Assembly (NCBI GenBank): GCA_050295975.1
Contig: JBNKQR010000004.1
Coordinates: 17,701-81,700 of the forward strand
Length of the DNA: 64,000 bases
Direction of reading: 5' to 3'
DNA from: JAPHTQ01 sp050295975
GTDB taxonomy: Bacteria; Pseudomonadota; Gammaproteobacteria; Thiohalomonadales; Thiohalomonadaceae
Made by a program: the position numbers and the translations under genes. The notes beneath the pieces were generated by a model. That model was not told the DNA's origin. It saw only the letters and a program-made list of their open reading frames with translations, and ran no database searches. Position 1 is the stretch's first letter. Each line of letters opens with the position of its first letter. Below, piece by piece: positions 43,344-51,566 of this stretch.

Positions 43344-43916
43344 TCAGAGTGCCAAAAAGCCGTCACCACCCTGGGTACGCAGGAAATGCTCCCGATAGTG
43401 GCGCAACTCGTCGATGGATTCACGGATATCATCCAGCGCCAGATGGGCACCACTCTTTTTAAAGCTATTGTAGATGTCGGGACGCCAGCGTCGCGCCAGC
43501 TCCTTGAGGGTACTCACATCCAGATTGCGGTAGTGAAAGAACGCCTCCAGATCTGGCATGGTGCGCGCCAGAAAGCGGCGATCCTGACAAATGCTATTAC
43601 CGCAGATGGGAGACTTTCCTGGATCGATATACTGGGAGAGAAATTCGATAGTCTGTGTCTGCGCCTCACTCTCCCCGACTTTGCTTTCACGCACTCGCTG
43701 CCATAGCCCGGAGGCTCCGTGGTGATCGCGGTTCCACTGATCCATCCGCTCCATCACCTCTTCACTCTGATGGATAGCGAGACTGGGACCCTCGGCCAGG
43801 ATGTTGAGATTGGCATCGGTCACGATGGTGGCAATTTCTATGATTCGATCATTATCTGGATCAAGTCCGGTCATCTCCAGATCTATCCAGACGAGATTAT
43901 CGGGGTGTTTTTCCAT
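43344..43916 (-). CDS. orn: Oligoribonuclease
   Basis: 190 aa from the ATG at 43916 (GGAG 8 bp upstream); the open frame continues to 43976 without a good start. DEDDh exonuclease: DLEMTGLD (first D and E, about 12-19), the NSICQDRRFL block, and ALDDIRESIDELRHYR near the end. It degrades 2- to 5-nucleotide RNA and the c-di-GMP breakdown product pGpG. Divergent from the M48 protease gene. Confidence 0.95.
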   Translation of the reverse strand: MEKHPDNLVWIDLEMTGLDPDNDRIIEIATIVTDANLNILAEGPSLAIHQSEEVMERMDQWNRDHHGASGLWQRVRESKVGESEAQTQTIEFLSQYIDPGKSPICGNSICQDRRFLARTMPDLEAFFHYRNLDVSTLKELARRWRPDIYNSFKKSGAHLALDDIRESIDELRHYREHFLRTQGGDGFLAL

Positions 43917-44023
43917 GATTAGCTCCAGCAAGGTAATAAAAACGGGCTGCGTCAGATGTAGCGACTTGCCAAGCATTCTAGCAAAAGCTACCCTGCTGCA
44001 ACGCCCACAAAGAACTTCCTCTT

Positions 44024-45274
44024 ATGCATCTATTTACCCTGCTGTTCCTCGGCATGTTGTTGCTTTCTACCGCTGTGGAACTGTGGCTGTTGCTCCGCCA
44101 GGTGCGCAGCGTTGCCACACACCGCGATCAGGTCCCTGATGCCTTTGCCGAAAATATCGCCCTGCCTGCCCATCGTAAGGCTGCCGATTACACTCTGAGC
44201 AAGGCACGACTACATCGGCTGGCCCTGATATTTGACGCCCTGGTACTTCTGGCACTAACACTGGGTGGTGGCTTGCAGGCACTGGACTCTTTGACCCATG
44301 ACCTGCCCTGGTCACCAATACTCGAAGGCACCGCATTTGTCCTCGGCTTCCTCCTGCTCAGCTACCTGCTGGAACTGCCATTCGTTATCTATCGCACCTT
44401 CCGTATTGAACAACGTTTCGATTTCAATCACACCACTCCGCGACTCTTCGTTCTTGATGTCCTCAAGCAGTTTGTGTTGATGCTGCTACTGATCACGCCA
44501 CTGACAGCGCTGGTGTTGTGGTTAATGGAGAGCGCAGGAGAGTGGTGGTGGCTTTACGTGTGGCTGGTGTGGAATGGCTTTTCACTACTCATGATGTGGG
44601 CCTATCCGGCAGTGATCGCACCACTTTTCAATAAGTTCACGCCGCTGGATGATGAATCTTTACGTCAACGTATCGACAACCTGTTACAGCGCTGCGGCTT
44701 CACCTCCAATGGCGTCTATGTCATGGATGGATCACGCCGTTCCAGTCACGGCAACGCCTACTTCTCCGGTATGGGTAGCAACAAACGCATTGTCTTCTTC
44801 GATACCCTGCTGCAAAGCCTCAACCCCGACGAAATCGAGGCCGTGCTTGCACATGAGCTGGGACACTTCCGCAACAAGCACATCCGAAACCGATTGGTGC
44901 TGGGGATGGTATTGAGCCTGATCGGTCTGGCACTGCTCGGCTGGTTGATTGGTCAACCCTGGTTCTTCAGCGCACTCGGTATCGATACACCATCAACCCA
45001 TGCGGCACTGGTACTGTTCATGCTGACGCTACCGGTCTTCACCTTCTTCATTAAACCGATCTCCTCCTGGGCCATGCGCAAGCAGGAGTTTGAAGCCGAT
45101 GACTTCGCTGCCGAACAGAGTGATGCAAAAACCATGATTGGGGCGCTGGTAAAACTCTATGAAGAGAACGCCAGCACTCTCACCCCTGACCCTCTCTACT
45201 CCTCGTTCCACGACAGTCATCCTCCGGCACCGGTGCGCATCGCCCAGTTGTCAGCTAAAATTCAGAACAGTTAA
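44024..45274 (+). CDS. M48 family membrane metalloprotease (Ste24-like)
   Basis: 416 aa. N-terminal CAAX_prot_N-type region with several membrane helices (ELPFVIYRTFRIEQRFDFNH), then the M48 protease domain with the zinc motif HELGH in EAVLAHELGHFRNKH (about residue 283-287) and the third ligand in the later EFEADDFAAEQS. Such proteases remove damaged membrane or misfolded proteins. The bacterial substrate is not known. 17 bp before the cytochrome gene. Confidence 0.88.
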   Translation: MHLFTLLFLGMLLLSTAVELWLLLRQVRSVATHRDQVPDAFAENIALPAHRKAADYTLSKARLHRLALIFDALVLLALTLGGGLQALDSLTHDLPWSPILEGTAFVLGFLLLSYLLELPFVIYRTFRIEQRFDFNHTTPRLFVLDVLKQFVLMLLLITPLTALVLWLMESAGEWWWLYVWLVWNGFSLLMMWAYPAVIAPLFNKFTPLDDESLRQRIDNLLQRCGFTSNGVYVMDGSRRSSHGNAYFSGMGSNKRIVFFDTLLQSLNPDEIEAVLAHELGHFRNKHIRNRLVLGMVLSLIGLALLGWLIGQPWFFSALGIDTPSTHAALVLFMLTLPVFTFFIKPISSWAMRKQEFEADDFAAEQSDAKTMIGALVKLYEENASTLTPDPLYSSFHDSHPPAPVRIAQLSAKIQNS

Positions 45275-45291
45275 ACGGAAAGGAGCTCGCA

Positions 45292-45594
45292 ATGAGAAAA
45301 TCCCTGCAACTGACGCTGTTTTGTCTGCTCGGCGTAATGCCCTTCGTCGCCAACGCTGATGCCGAAAACGGTATGAAACTGCATGATGGAAATTGTATCT
45401 CCTGCCACGCCTCACGCTATGGCAATGACGGCACCGAAATGTACACCCGTCATAATCACCGCATGAAAGATCTTGCTGGTCTGAGAAAACAGGTCAATTT
45501 CTGCAAAAACAACCTTGGCCTTACCTGGTTCGATGATGAAGTAGAGGATGTTGTTGAATACCTGAACAACACTTTCTACCAGTTCAAGAAGTAG
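45292..45594 (+). CDS. Small periplasmic c-type cytochrome
   Basis: 100 aa with a Sec signal peptide (MRKSLQLTLFCLLGVMPFVANA). One haem site CISCH (about residues 36-40). A possible distal ligand is the Met in HNHRMKDL or EMYTRH; the C-terminal part is VEDVVEYLNNTFYQF. It is short for a class I cytochrome but complete. AAAGGAG precedes the ATG. Lies between the M48 protease and phhB, close enough for co-transcription. Electron-transfer partner unknown. Confidence 0.85.
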   Translation: MRKSLQLTLFCLLGVMPFVANADAENGMKLHDGNCISCHASRYGNDGTEMYTRHNHRMKDLAGLRKQVNFCKNNLGLTWFDDEVEDVVEYLNNTFYQFKK

Positions 45595-45595
45595 A

Positions 45596-45928
45596 GTGAC
45601 TGACCTCAGCCAACAACACTGCATTTCCATTGATCAGGGTTTAACCCTGCTTAATAACAAACAGATTGATGACTACCTGACTCAGCTCGACAGCTGGCAA
45701 AGCAATAAACAGGGTAATATTATAGAGAAGGAGTTCCGCTTCAGGGATTTCTATCAAACCGTTGCCTTCGTCAATGCAATTGCATGGATAGCCAACCGGG
45801 AAAACCATCACCCCGATTTACAGGTGGGCTATAACCGCTGCCTGGTCAGTTACACGACTCACGACGTCGATGGCCTCTCAGTCAATGATTTTATCTGCGC
45901 AGCCCGGATCGATACCCTCAACCGATGA
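45596..45928 (+). CDS. phhB: Pterin-4a-carbinolamine dehydratase
   Basis: 110 aa from the GTG at 45596, directly after the cytochrome stop. Motif NRENHHPDLQVGYNRCLVSYTTHDVDGLS (given in parts: residues about 66-72 ENHHPDL, with catalytic His pair, and VSYTTHDVDGL). Recycles the pterin cofactor of aromatic amino-acid hydroxylases or acts as a DCoH-type protein. No phenylalanine hydroxylase gene is nearby. Confidence 0.9.
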   Translation: MTDLSQQHCISIDQGLTLLNNKQIDDYLTQLDSWQSNKQGNIIEKEFRFRDFYQTVAFVNAIAWIANRENHHPDLQVGYNRCLVSYTTHDVDGLSVNDFICAARIDTLNR

Positions 45929-45964
45929 CCCACGGTTCAATACTTTCATCACCCCAACGATCTC

Positions 45965-46981
45965 ATGGCAAAGCGTAAGCTAAACCGCCGCCAACAATGG
46001 CGCGTGGAAAAGGTTCAGCAGGAGCGCCAGAAGCGCGCCGAACGCAAAACAGCGAGCGGAACGTTGGAGGATACGAGCGATCTCTCACTCGGTGCAGAGC
46101 AGGAGGGACTGCTGATCGCCAACTACGGTGCCAGTGTAGAGGTCGAAGATAGCAACGGTATCGCCCATCGCTGTCAGTTGCGGCAAAACCTGCCACCGCT
46201 GGTTACCGGTGATCGAGTAGTGTGGCAGGCGGCAGCGGAAGGGGGCGTAGTCAGTGCCCTGCTACCACGGCGCTCTGTACTCAGTCGACCCGACCACATC
46301 GGCGAGGCCAAACCAGTGGCCGCAAACATCGATCAGATCATGGTAGTTGCTGCACCGGCACCGGAATACAGTGCCGACCTCATCGATCAATACCTTGCCG
46401 CAGCGGAACTCACTGGTATTACGCCAGTACTGGTTTTCAACAAAATTGATCTGGTCGATGAAAGCAAACGACAAGCAGTGGATGAGCTGCTGCAACGCTA
46501 TCGTCGTATCGGTTACATGGTCCTTGAGACCAGCACCAAACTTAATCACGGGCTCGACGCACTGCGGCAACACCTGAAGCAAAAGACCAATGTCTTCGTC
46601 GGTCAGTCTGGTGTCGGCAAGTCGTCACTGGTAAAAGCTCTTTTGCCACAACACGAAATATCCATCGGCGAGCTGTCACAACAGAGTGGACTGGGACAAC
46701 ACACCACCAGTACCTCACGTCTCTATCACCTTGTTGATGGCGGCACCCTGATCGATTCACCTGGGGTGCGCGACTTCCGTCTCTGGCCGATCGGCCGTTC
46801 CGAGCTGGCACACGGATTTCGTGAATTCGCCGATTATCTCGGCCACTGCCGCTTCCGCGATTGTCGCCATGAGAGCGAACCACAATGTGCGCTACTTGAA
46901 GCAGTGGAAAAAGGAAAGATAAGTAAGCAGCGTCTACAGAGTTACATGCGTCTCTGCGCCCAGCTGGAGGAGAGTTATTGA
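45965..46981 (+). CDS. rsgA: Ribosome small-subunit biogenesis GTPase RsgA
   Basis: 338 aa. Basic N-terminal tail, OB fold (about 45-110), circularly permuted GTPase with G4 NKID (about 158-161) before G1 GQSGVGKSSLV (about 216-226), and G3 DSPGVRDF. C-terminal zinc site with Cys/His spacing in CRFRDCRHESEPQC. Assists late 30S maturation. The 3' end overlaps the convergent motB gene by 7 bp. Confidence 0.95.
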   Translation: MAKRKLNRRQQWRVEKVQQERQKRAERKTASGTLEDTSDLSLGAEQEGLLIANYGASVEVEDSNGIAHRCQLRQNLPPLVTGDRVVWQAAAEGGVVSALLPRRSVLSRPDHIGEAKPVAANIDQIMVVAAPAPEYSADLIDQYLAAAELTGITPVLVFNKIDLVDESKRQAVDELLQRYRRIGYMVLETSTKLNHGLDALRQHLKQKTNVFVGQSGVGKSSLVKALLPQHEISIGELSQQSGLGQHTTSTSRLYHLVDGGTLIDSPGVRDFRLWPIGRSELAHGFREFADYLGHCRFRDCRHESEPQCALLEAVEKGKISKQRLQSYMRLCAQLEESY

Positions 46982-48018
46982 GGTGCGGCGAGGGCGCGTG
47001 ACAACGCGTCTTCAATATCATCTTCAGGTTGGGTAGCACTAGCAGGTACCGGCTCCCTGTTCTGCGCTACCGGCGAGGGCAATTTAATCGGTTGCAGGGG
47101 TGGTGCTTCACTCTGCGGCGAGACAGGAGCAGCACGAGGCTCCGGTTTTGACTCTGGAACAGGTGCCATCGCCTCCCCCTCCTGACCGCTGTTCAAGCCT
47201 ATCGCCTTCTCGGTCGCCCTGTTCAGCACCACAATACTGATACGACGATTGACCGGTGCAGTCGGATCCTCTTTATTCAGCAGCACCGACGAGGCCAGAC
47301 CGACGACTCGGCCGAATTTGTCACTACTCAGGCCACCTTCAATCAGCGCCCGACGTGCCGCATTGGCGCGATCTGCCGATAACTCCCAGTTGCTATATCC
47401 GGGTTTTGCTCCGGCAGAAAATGGTGTGGCATCGGTGTGACCACTGATACTGATGTGGTTGGGAACCATATCAATAGTTTTGGCAAGTTCGTGCAGAAGC
47501 TCGGTAGTATATTTCTGGAGGACTGCACTACCCAGAGCAAACATCGGTCGATTCTTTTTATCGAGAATCTGGATCCGCAGACCTTCGCTGGTGATATCCA
47601 GTAGCATCTGCTCCTTAAACTCGACCAGGGCCGGAGTATTCTCGATCTGCTTCTTTATCTCCTGCATCAGATCGTCGAGTTTTGCCGCTTCCTGCATATC
47701 CTGCGCCATCTCTCCGGGAGAAGGCTTGCGCATCGGCTCGCCCTCACCCCGTGGTACCTCCATCGCACCACCCAGCTTGATCATGCTGGTACTGGCACCA
47801 CCCGGTCCCTGCACTGCACTGGGATTCTTGAAAACATCGGAGATGGATTGCCGGTCTTCGGCCCCGGTGGAACCGAGTAGCCACATCAACAGAAAGAAGG
47901 CCATCATTGCGGTAACAAAGTCGGCATAAGCTACTTTCCAGGCGCCGCCGTGGTGACCAGCGCCGCCCTTCTTAATCCGCTTAACGACTATCGGCTGCTT
48001 TTTTTCGTCAATGGCCAT
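46975..48018 (-). CDS. motB: Flagellar stator protein MotB
   Basis: 347 aa. Membrane helix (about 28-48; VAYADFVTAMMAFFLLMWLL) with the proton-channel Asp in YADF; plug and linker; OmpA-like peptidoglycan-binding domain (about 160-265; SGHTDATPFSAGAKPGYSNW). Long Pro/Glu-rich C-terminal tail of about 70 residues, of unknown use. 20 bp after motA. Confidence 0.94.
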   Translation of the reverse strand: MAIDEKKQPIVVKRIKKGGAGHHGGAWKVAYADFVTAMMAFFLLMWLLGSTGAEDRQSISDVFKNPSAVQGPGGASTSMIKLGGAMEVPRGEGEPMRKPSPGEMAQDMQEAAKLDDLMQEIKKQIENTPALVEFKEQMLLDITSEGLRIQILDKKNRPMFALGSAVLQKYTTELLHELAKTIDMVPNHISISGHTDATPFSAGAKPGYSNWELSADRANAARRALIEGGLSSDKFGRVVGLASSVLLNKEDPTAPVNRRISIVVLNRATEKAIGLNSGQEGEAMAPVPESKPEPRAAPVSPQSEAPPLQPIKLPSPVAQNREPVPASATQPEDDIEDALSRALAAPQ

Positions 48019-48038
48019 GGAGAGTCAGCGCGATGCGC

Positions 48039-48896
48039 TTACTTTTTGATGTTCTTGATGTACTCCTCCAGCTCTGTAAAGCCGGGGCGTACATGGGAAT
48101 AGAGTGCTTTACGACCAAACTCCACCGCGACCTGAGGGGTATAGCCGTTCAATGTGGCGAGAATGCTGACCTTAATACATTCGAGGTACTTTCCCTCTTC
48201 GCGGCTGACGTGGCCAATGAAGGTTCCCATTGGATTAACGTAACCGTAGGAGAGCAGAATACCGAGAAAAGTACCAACCAGAGCAGCGGCAATGTGGTGA
48301 CCCAGAACGTCTGGCGGTTCACTGATCGCACCCATGGTAATCACCACACCTAATACTGCGGCCACAATACCAAATGCGGGCAGGCCGTCTGCCATGTTGG
48401 TAACCGCGTGGCTTGGCAGATGCGACTCTTCATGGTGGGTATCCAGTTCCACATCCATGAGATTTTCGAGTTCCATAGGATTCATGCTGCCACCGACCAT
48501 CAGGCGCAGGTAGTCGCAGATAAATTCGAGTGCGTGATGATCGTTGAGGATCTTAGGATAGCGTTTGAATATCTCACTTTCGCCAGGCTCCTCGATGTCG
48601 TTCTCCAACGCCATCAGACCTTCCTTACGCGCCTTGGCGAACAGCTCAAACAGCAGTGCCAGCAGATCCATAAAACTCTGCTTGTTATATTTGCTGCCAC
48701 GCAGCAGTGCTGGAATATTGCCCAGCACATTCTTAATAACGGTACCGGGGTTAGAGGCAACGAAGGCACCCAGAGCGGCACCGAAGATAATCAGGAACTC
48801 ATAAGGCTGAAACAGGACCGCAATAGGACCATGGGACAGCATGAATCCACCGAACACACATCCTGTGACGATCAACATGCCGATGATAAATTTCAT
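48039..48896 (-). CDS. motA: Flagellar stator protein MotA
   Basis: 285 aa, four membrane helices. N-terminal GMLIVTGCVFGGFML, cytoplasmic loop about 60-165, and the helix 3-4 region GLPAFGIVAAVLGVVITMG and LGTFLGILLSYGYVNPMG. Forms the stator with MotB and is a second set in addition to MotCD. A sigma-28-like promoter lies about 50 bp upstream. Confidence 0.94.
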   Translation of the reverse strand: MKFIIGMLIVTGCVFGGFMLSHGPIAVLFQPYEFLIIFGAALGAFVASNPGTVIKNVLGNIPALLRGSKYNKQSFMDLLALLFELFAKARKEGLMALENDIEEPGESEIFKRYPKILNDHHALEFICDYLRLMVGGSMNPMELENLMDVELDTHHEESHLPSHAVTNMADGLPAFGIVAAVLGVVITMGAISEPPDVLGHHIAAALVGTFLGILLSYGYVNPMGTFIGHVSREEGKYLECIKVSILATLNGYTPQVAVEFGRKALYSHVRPGFTELEEYIKNIKK

Positions 48897-48945
48897 CTAC
48901 TTTATTGCCCTCTGGTGCAAGACCGGCCTGATTCCGGCTTCCTTT

Positions 48946-48973
48946 TTATCGTACAGATACAGAAATTACTTTA
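48946..48973 (-). promoter_or_regulatory. Sigma-28-like promoter of motAB
   Basis: On the minus strand TAAAGTAA, 12 bases, then TACGATAA. Compared with the sigma-28 consensus TAAAGTTT-N11-GCCGATAA, both boxes match at six of eight positions and the spacer is one base longer. Position is right for motA (start at 48896), and the window encodes FliA. Confidence 0.65.
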
Positions 48974-49030
48974 GCATCTATCCTTACGGATATTCGCATC
49001 GCCCCTGCGACGTTGCAAGTATTGTCAACT

Positions 49031-49054
49031 AGCATCATAGTTAGCCATGATGCT
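49031..49054. promoter_or_regulatory. Perfect 8-bp inverted repeat in the motA / HDOD divergent region
   Basis: AGCATCAT and ATGATGCT separated by 8 bases, within the 247-bp gap between motA and the HDOD gene. The size and position fit a dimeric regulator site, but no regulator can be named. Confidence 0.4.
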
Positions 49055-49143
49055 GTTGTCATCCTCACGCTGCAGGACCGGGAAACTATTCCTGCCCTGG
49101 CGAGACAACTGGACTTCAACCGTACATATGTAAGGGATTCCCG

Positions 49144-50589
49144 ATGAAAGACGCCCTGGCGGCCTGGTTACATAAACTTGATCAGAGTTTCCTGCCCGCG
49201 CTTCAGGCCAACACCACTCTACTTCGACAACTGGCCGCCAATGAGAAATCGGATATCGGCCAGATGGCGGATATTATCGAATCGGATCCCGGTCTCACCC
49301 TGCGACTGATGCGCTACATCAACAATCTGCGCCATAAACATTTAAGTTCAGAAATTTCCACCGTACGTCACGCTCTAATGATGCTCGGTCTGGATCATGT
49401 GCAGCAAATCCCACAGGAACTGCCCGATCTGGAAGAGCAATCGGCAGAGGTGCAACAACGACTGCGCCACCACTTCAATCGAAGTTTCCACGCTGCATAC
49501 CAGGCACGTACCTGGGCACTGCATGCACGAGATTCGGTGGCTGATGAACTCTACATCGCTGCACTACTGCATAACCTTGGCGAAATCCTGATGGATCTGC
49601 ACCAGCCAAAAGAGATGGATCGGGTGCGCGAGATGATGCACGAGAAAAAGATGAAGGCGGAAGAAGCGGAGTATGTGGTATTCGGCTTCAGCCTGGATCA
49701 ACTCACACTGGAACTGGCCAAGCACTGGCGACTACCGACTATCCTGATCGACGCTCTGCAAAGTGAAAACGCACAGAGCAACCGAGTCCTTAACGTCATG
49801 CTTGCTTCACGTCTCGCCGAGCAGGTGGAGAACGGTTGGTACAATCTTGAGACTACCGAGATACTTGAACAGATCGCCGATTTAATGCTGGCCGATGTCG
49901 CCAGTGCAGCCACCATGGTGCACAAAACTGCAGTGGAGGCAGCGCGAGCCTCCAGTCAGTTCATGGCGCCACATCCGGCCGCCGCACTCATCTATCCACC
50001 GGAGAGTGTGACGGAAGTGAGCACGCAGGCATCTGAGGTTGAGCAAGTCACGGAGGATGTGGCTGACAGCGAACTCTGTCTAATGCCACAGCGGCAAGTG
50101 CTGATACGAGTAATGAAGGCTCTGGCGCAAACCACCGCCGAGATACCATTAAAAGAGATCATCTCCCTGGCACTGGAGGGCATGCATTCAGGACTGGGGC
50201 TGAACCGGGTGGTATTTGCCATCCTCACACCGGACAAGGGACAACTAAAGGCACGCAGTATTGTTGGTAGCGACAACGACCCACACTTCAACCGTTTCGT
50301 GGTGGATTTAAACGGCCACAATCTGTTTGTAAGACTGATGGAGAAACCACAGTCGCTGTGGCTGAACGATGATAACCGCGGAAAATTTTTCCAGCTCATT
50401 CCGATTCAGTTTCACAAGCTGACCAAAAATGAACACTTCTTTGTGATGTCGCTATTTGTGCGTAACAAGGCAGTGGGGATGTTTTATGCGGATCGTCCAC
50501 GTGCCTGTAACCTGGACGAGGAGACTTACAAACACTTCAAACAGCTTGTGGCCCAGGTGTCGCACACTCTTAGCCGGATCGCCAAATAA
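49144..50589 (+). CDS. HDOD-domain signalling protein with GAF-like C-terminus
   Basis: 481 aa. HDOD domain (about 15-220): LPALQANTTLLRQLA, ESDPGLTLRLMRYINN, then LYIAALLHNLGEILMDLHQP. The HD metal residues are partly kept (HNLGE), as usual for HDOD proteins, which are mostly non-catalytic. A less conserved region (about 265-330) leads to a GAF-like domain (about 330-480; GLGLNRVVFAILTPDKGQLK, FVRNKAVGMFYADR). Probably a signalling or motility regulator. Divergent from motA. Confidence 0.8.
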   Translation: MKDALAAWLHKLDQSFLPALQANTTLLRQLAANEKSDIGQMADIIESDPGLTLRLMRYINNLRHKHLSSEISTVRHALMMLGLDHVQQIPQELPDLEEQSAEVQQRLRHHFNRSFHAAYQARTWALHARDSVADELYIAALLHNLGEILMDLHQPKEMDRVREMMHEKKMKAEEAEYVVFGFSLDQLTLELAKHWRLPTILIDALQSENAQSNRVLNVMLASRLAEQVENGWYNLETTEILEQIADLMLADVASAATMVHKTAVEAARASSQFMAPHPAAALIYPPESVTEVSTQASEVEQVTEDVADSELCLMPQRQVLIRVMKALAQTTAEIPLKEIISLALEGMHSGLGLNRVVFAILTPDKGQLKARSIVGSDNDPHFNRFVVDLNGHNLFVRLMEKPQSLWLNDDNRGKFFQLIPIQFHKLTKNEHFFVMSLFVRNKAVGMFYADRPRACNLDEETYKHFKQLVAQVSHTLSRIAK

Positions 50590-50601
50590 TAACGGACTGC
50601 C

Positions 50602-51195
50602 CTACAGTTCCCTGCGCCCGTTAAAGGCGTGCGACAGCGTCCCCCCATCCACATATTCCAGTTCACCACCCAGCGGCACACCATGAGCAATGCGGGTAAC
50701 GCGGATCCCACGGGAACGGACCATCTCACTGATGTAGTGGGCCGTCGCCTCCCCCTCCACCGTAGGATTGGTGGCGAGGATCACCTCAGTCACGCCACTC
50801 TCATCCAGTTGCTGCGCCAGTAGATCCAGACCGATCTCGTCCGGACCAATACCGTCCAGAGGTGAGAGGTGTCCCATTAGCACGAAGTAGCGCCCCTTAA
50901 AGCCCGTGGATTGCTCTAGCGCTTCCACGTCGGCTGGGGATTCCACTACACAGATAACGCCCTGTTCCCGCTGCGAGCTGGCACAAATAGGACACAGCTC
51001 ACCTTCACTAAAGGTACGGCAGCGCGAACAGTGTCCAACCTTCTCCACCGCCTCCTGCAGCGCAGCCGCCAATACCAGCGCCCCTTCCCGATCCCGCTCC
51101 AGCAGGTGATAGGCCATGCGCTGTGCCGACTTGGGACCGACGCCGGGAAGACAGCGCAGAGCCTCGATCAGACGACCAATGACAGGGGTAGTCAT
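50602..51195 (-). CDS. recR: Recombination protein RecR
   Basis: 197 aa. Helix-hairpin-helix (LRCLPGVGPKSAQRMAYHLL), C4 zinc finger (CSRCRTFSEGELCPIC, about 57-72) and Toprim domain (VVESPADVEALE onward). Works with RecF and RecO at single-strand gaps. 6 bp after ybaB. Confidence 0.96.
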   Translation of the reverse strand: MTTPVIGRLIEALRCLPGVGPKSAQRMAYHLLERDREGALVLAAALQEAVEKVGHCSRCRTFSEGELCPICASSQREQGVICVVESPADVEALEQSTGFKGRYFVLMGHLSPLDGIGPDEIGLDLLAQQLDESGVTEVILATNPTVEGEATAHYISEMVRSRGIRVTRIAHGVPLGGELEYVDGGTLSHAFNGRREL

Positions 51196-51201
51196 GGGGA
51201 A

Positions 51202-51525
51202 CTAGAACGGCAGTTTCATGCCGCCAGGCAGATTCAATCCAGCCGTGAGGCCAGACATCCGCTCCTGGGAAACCTCTTCCAGCTGACGTACTGCATCGTT
51301 TACCGCCGCGGCGATCAGATCTTCCAGCATCTCCTTGTCGTCACCCATCAAGCTGTCATCGATGCTCACTCGTTTAAGATCGTGGCGACCTGTCATTACC
51401 ACCTTGACCATACCGCCACCCGATTGACCGGAGATCTCCATGTTTGCCAGCTCTTCCTGTGCGCGCTGCATGTCCGCCTGCATCTTCTGCGCCTGCTTCA
51501 TCAAATTACCGATTCCGCCTTTCAT
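51202..51525 (-). CDS. ybaB: Nucleoid-associated protein YbaB/EbfC
   Basis: 107 aa. YbaB fold: MKGGIGNLMKQAQKMQADMQ at the N-terminus, central GGMVKVVMTGRHDLKRVSID strand region, and a C-terminal helix (DLIAAAVNDAVRQLEEVSQE). Dimeric DNA-binding protein. Between dnaX and recR, the conserved order. Confidence 0.95.
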   Translation of the reverse strand: MKGGIGNLMKQAQKMQADMQRAQEELANMEISGQSGGGMVKVVMTGRHDLKRVSIDDSLMGDDKEMLEDLIAAAVNDAVRQLEEVSQERMSGLTAGLNLPGGMKLPF

Positions 51526-51566
51526 CGCTTACCTCTTCTACCTGTTCGTGGTTGTGAATAGTTGAA

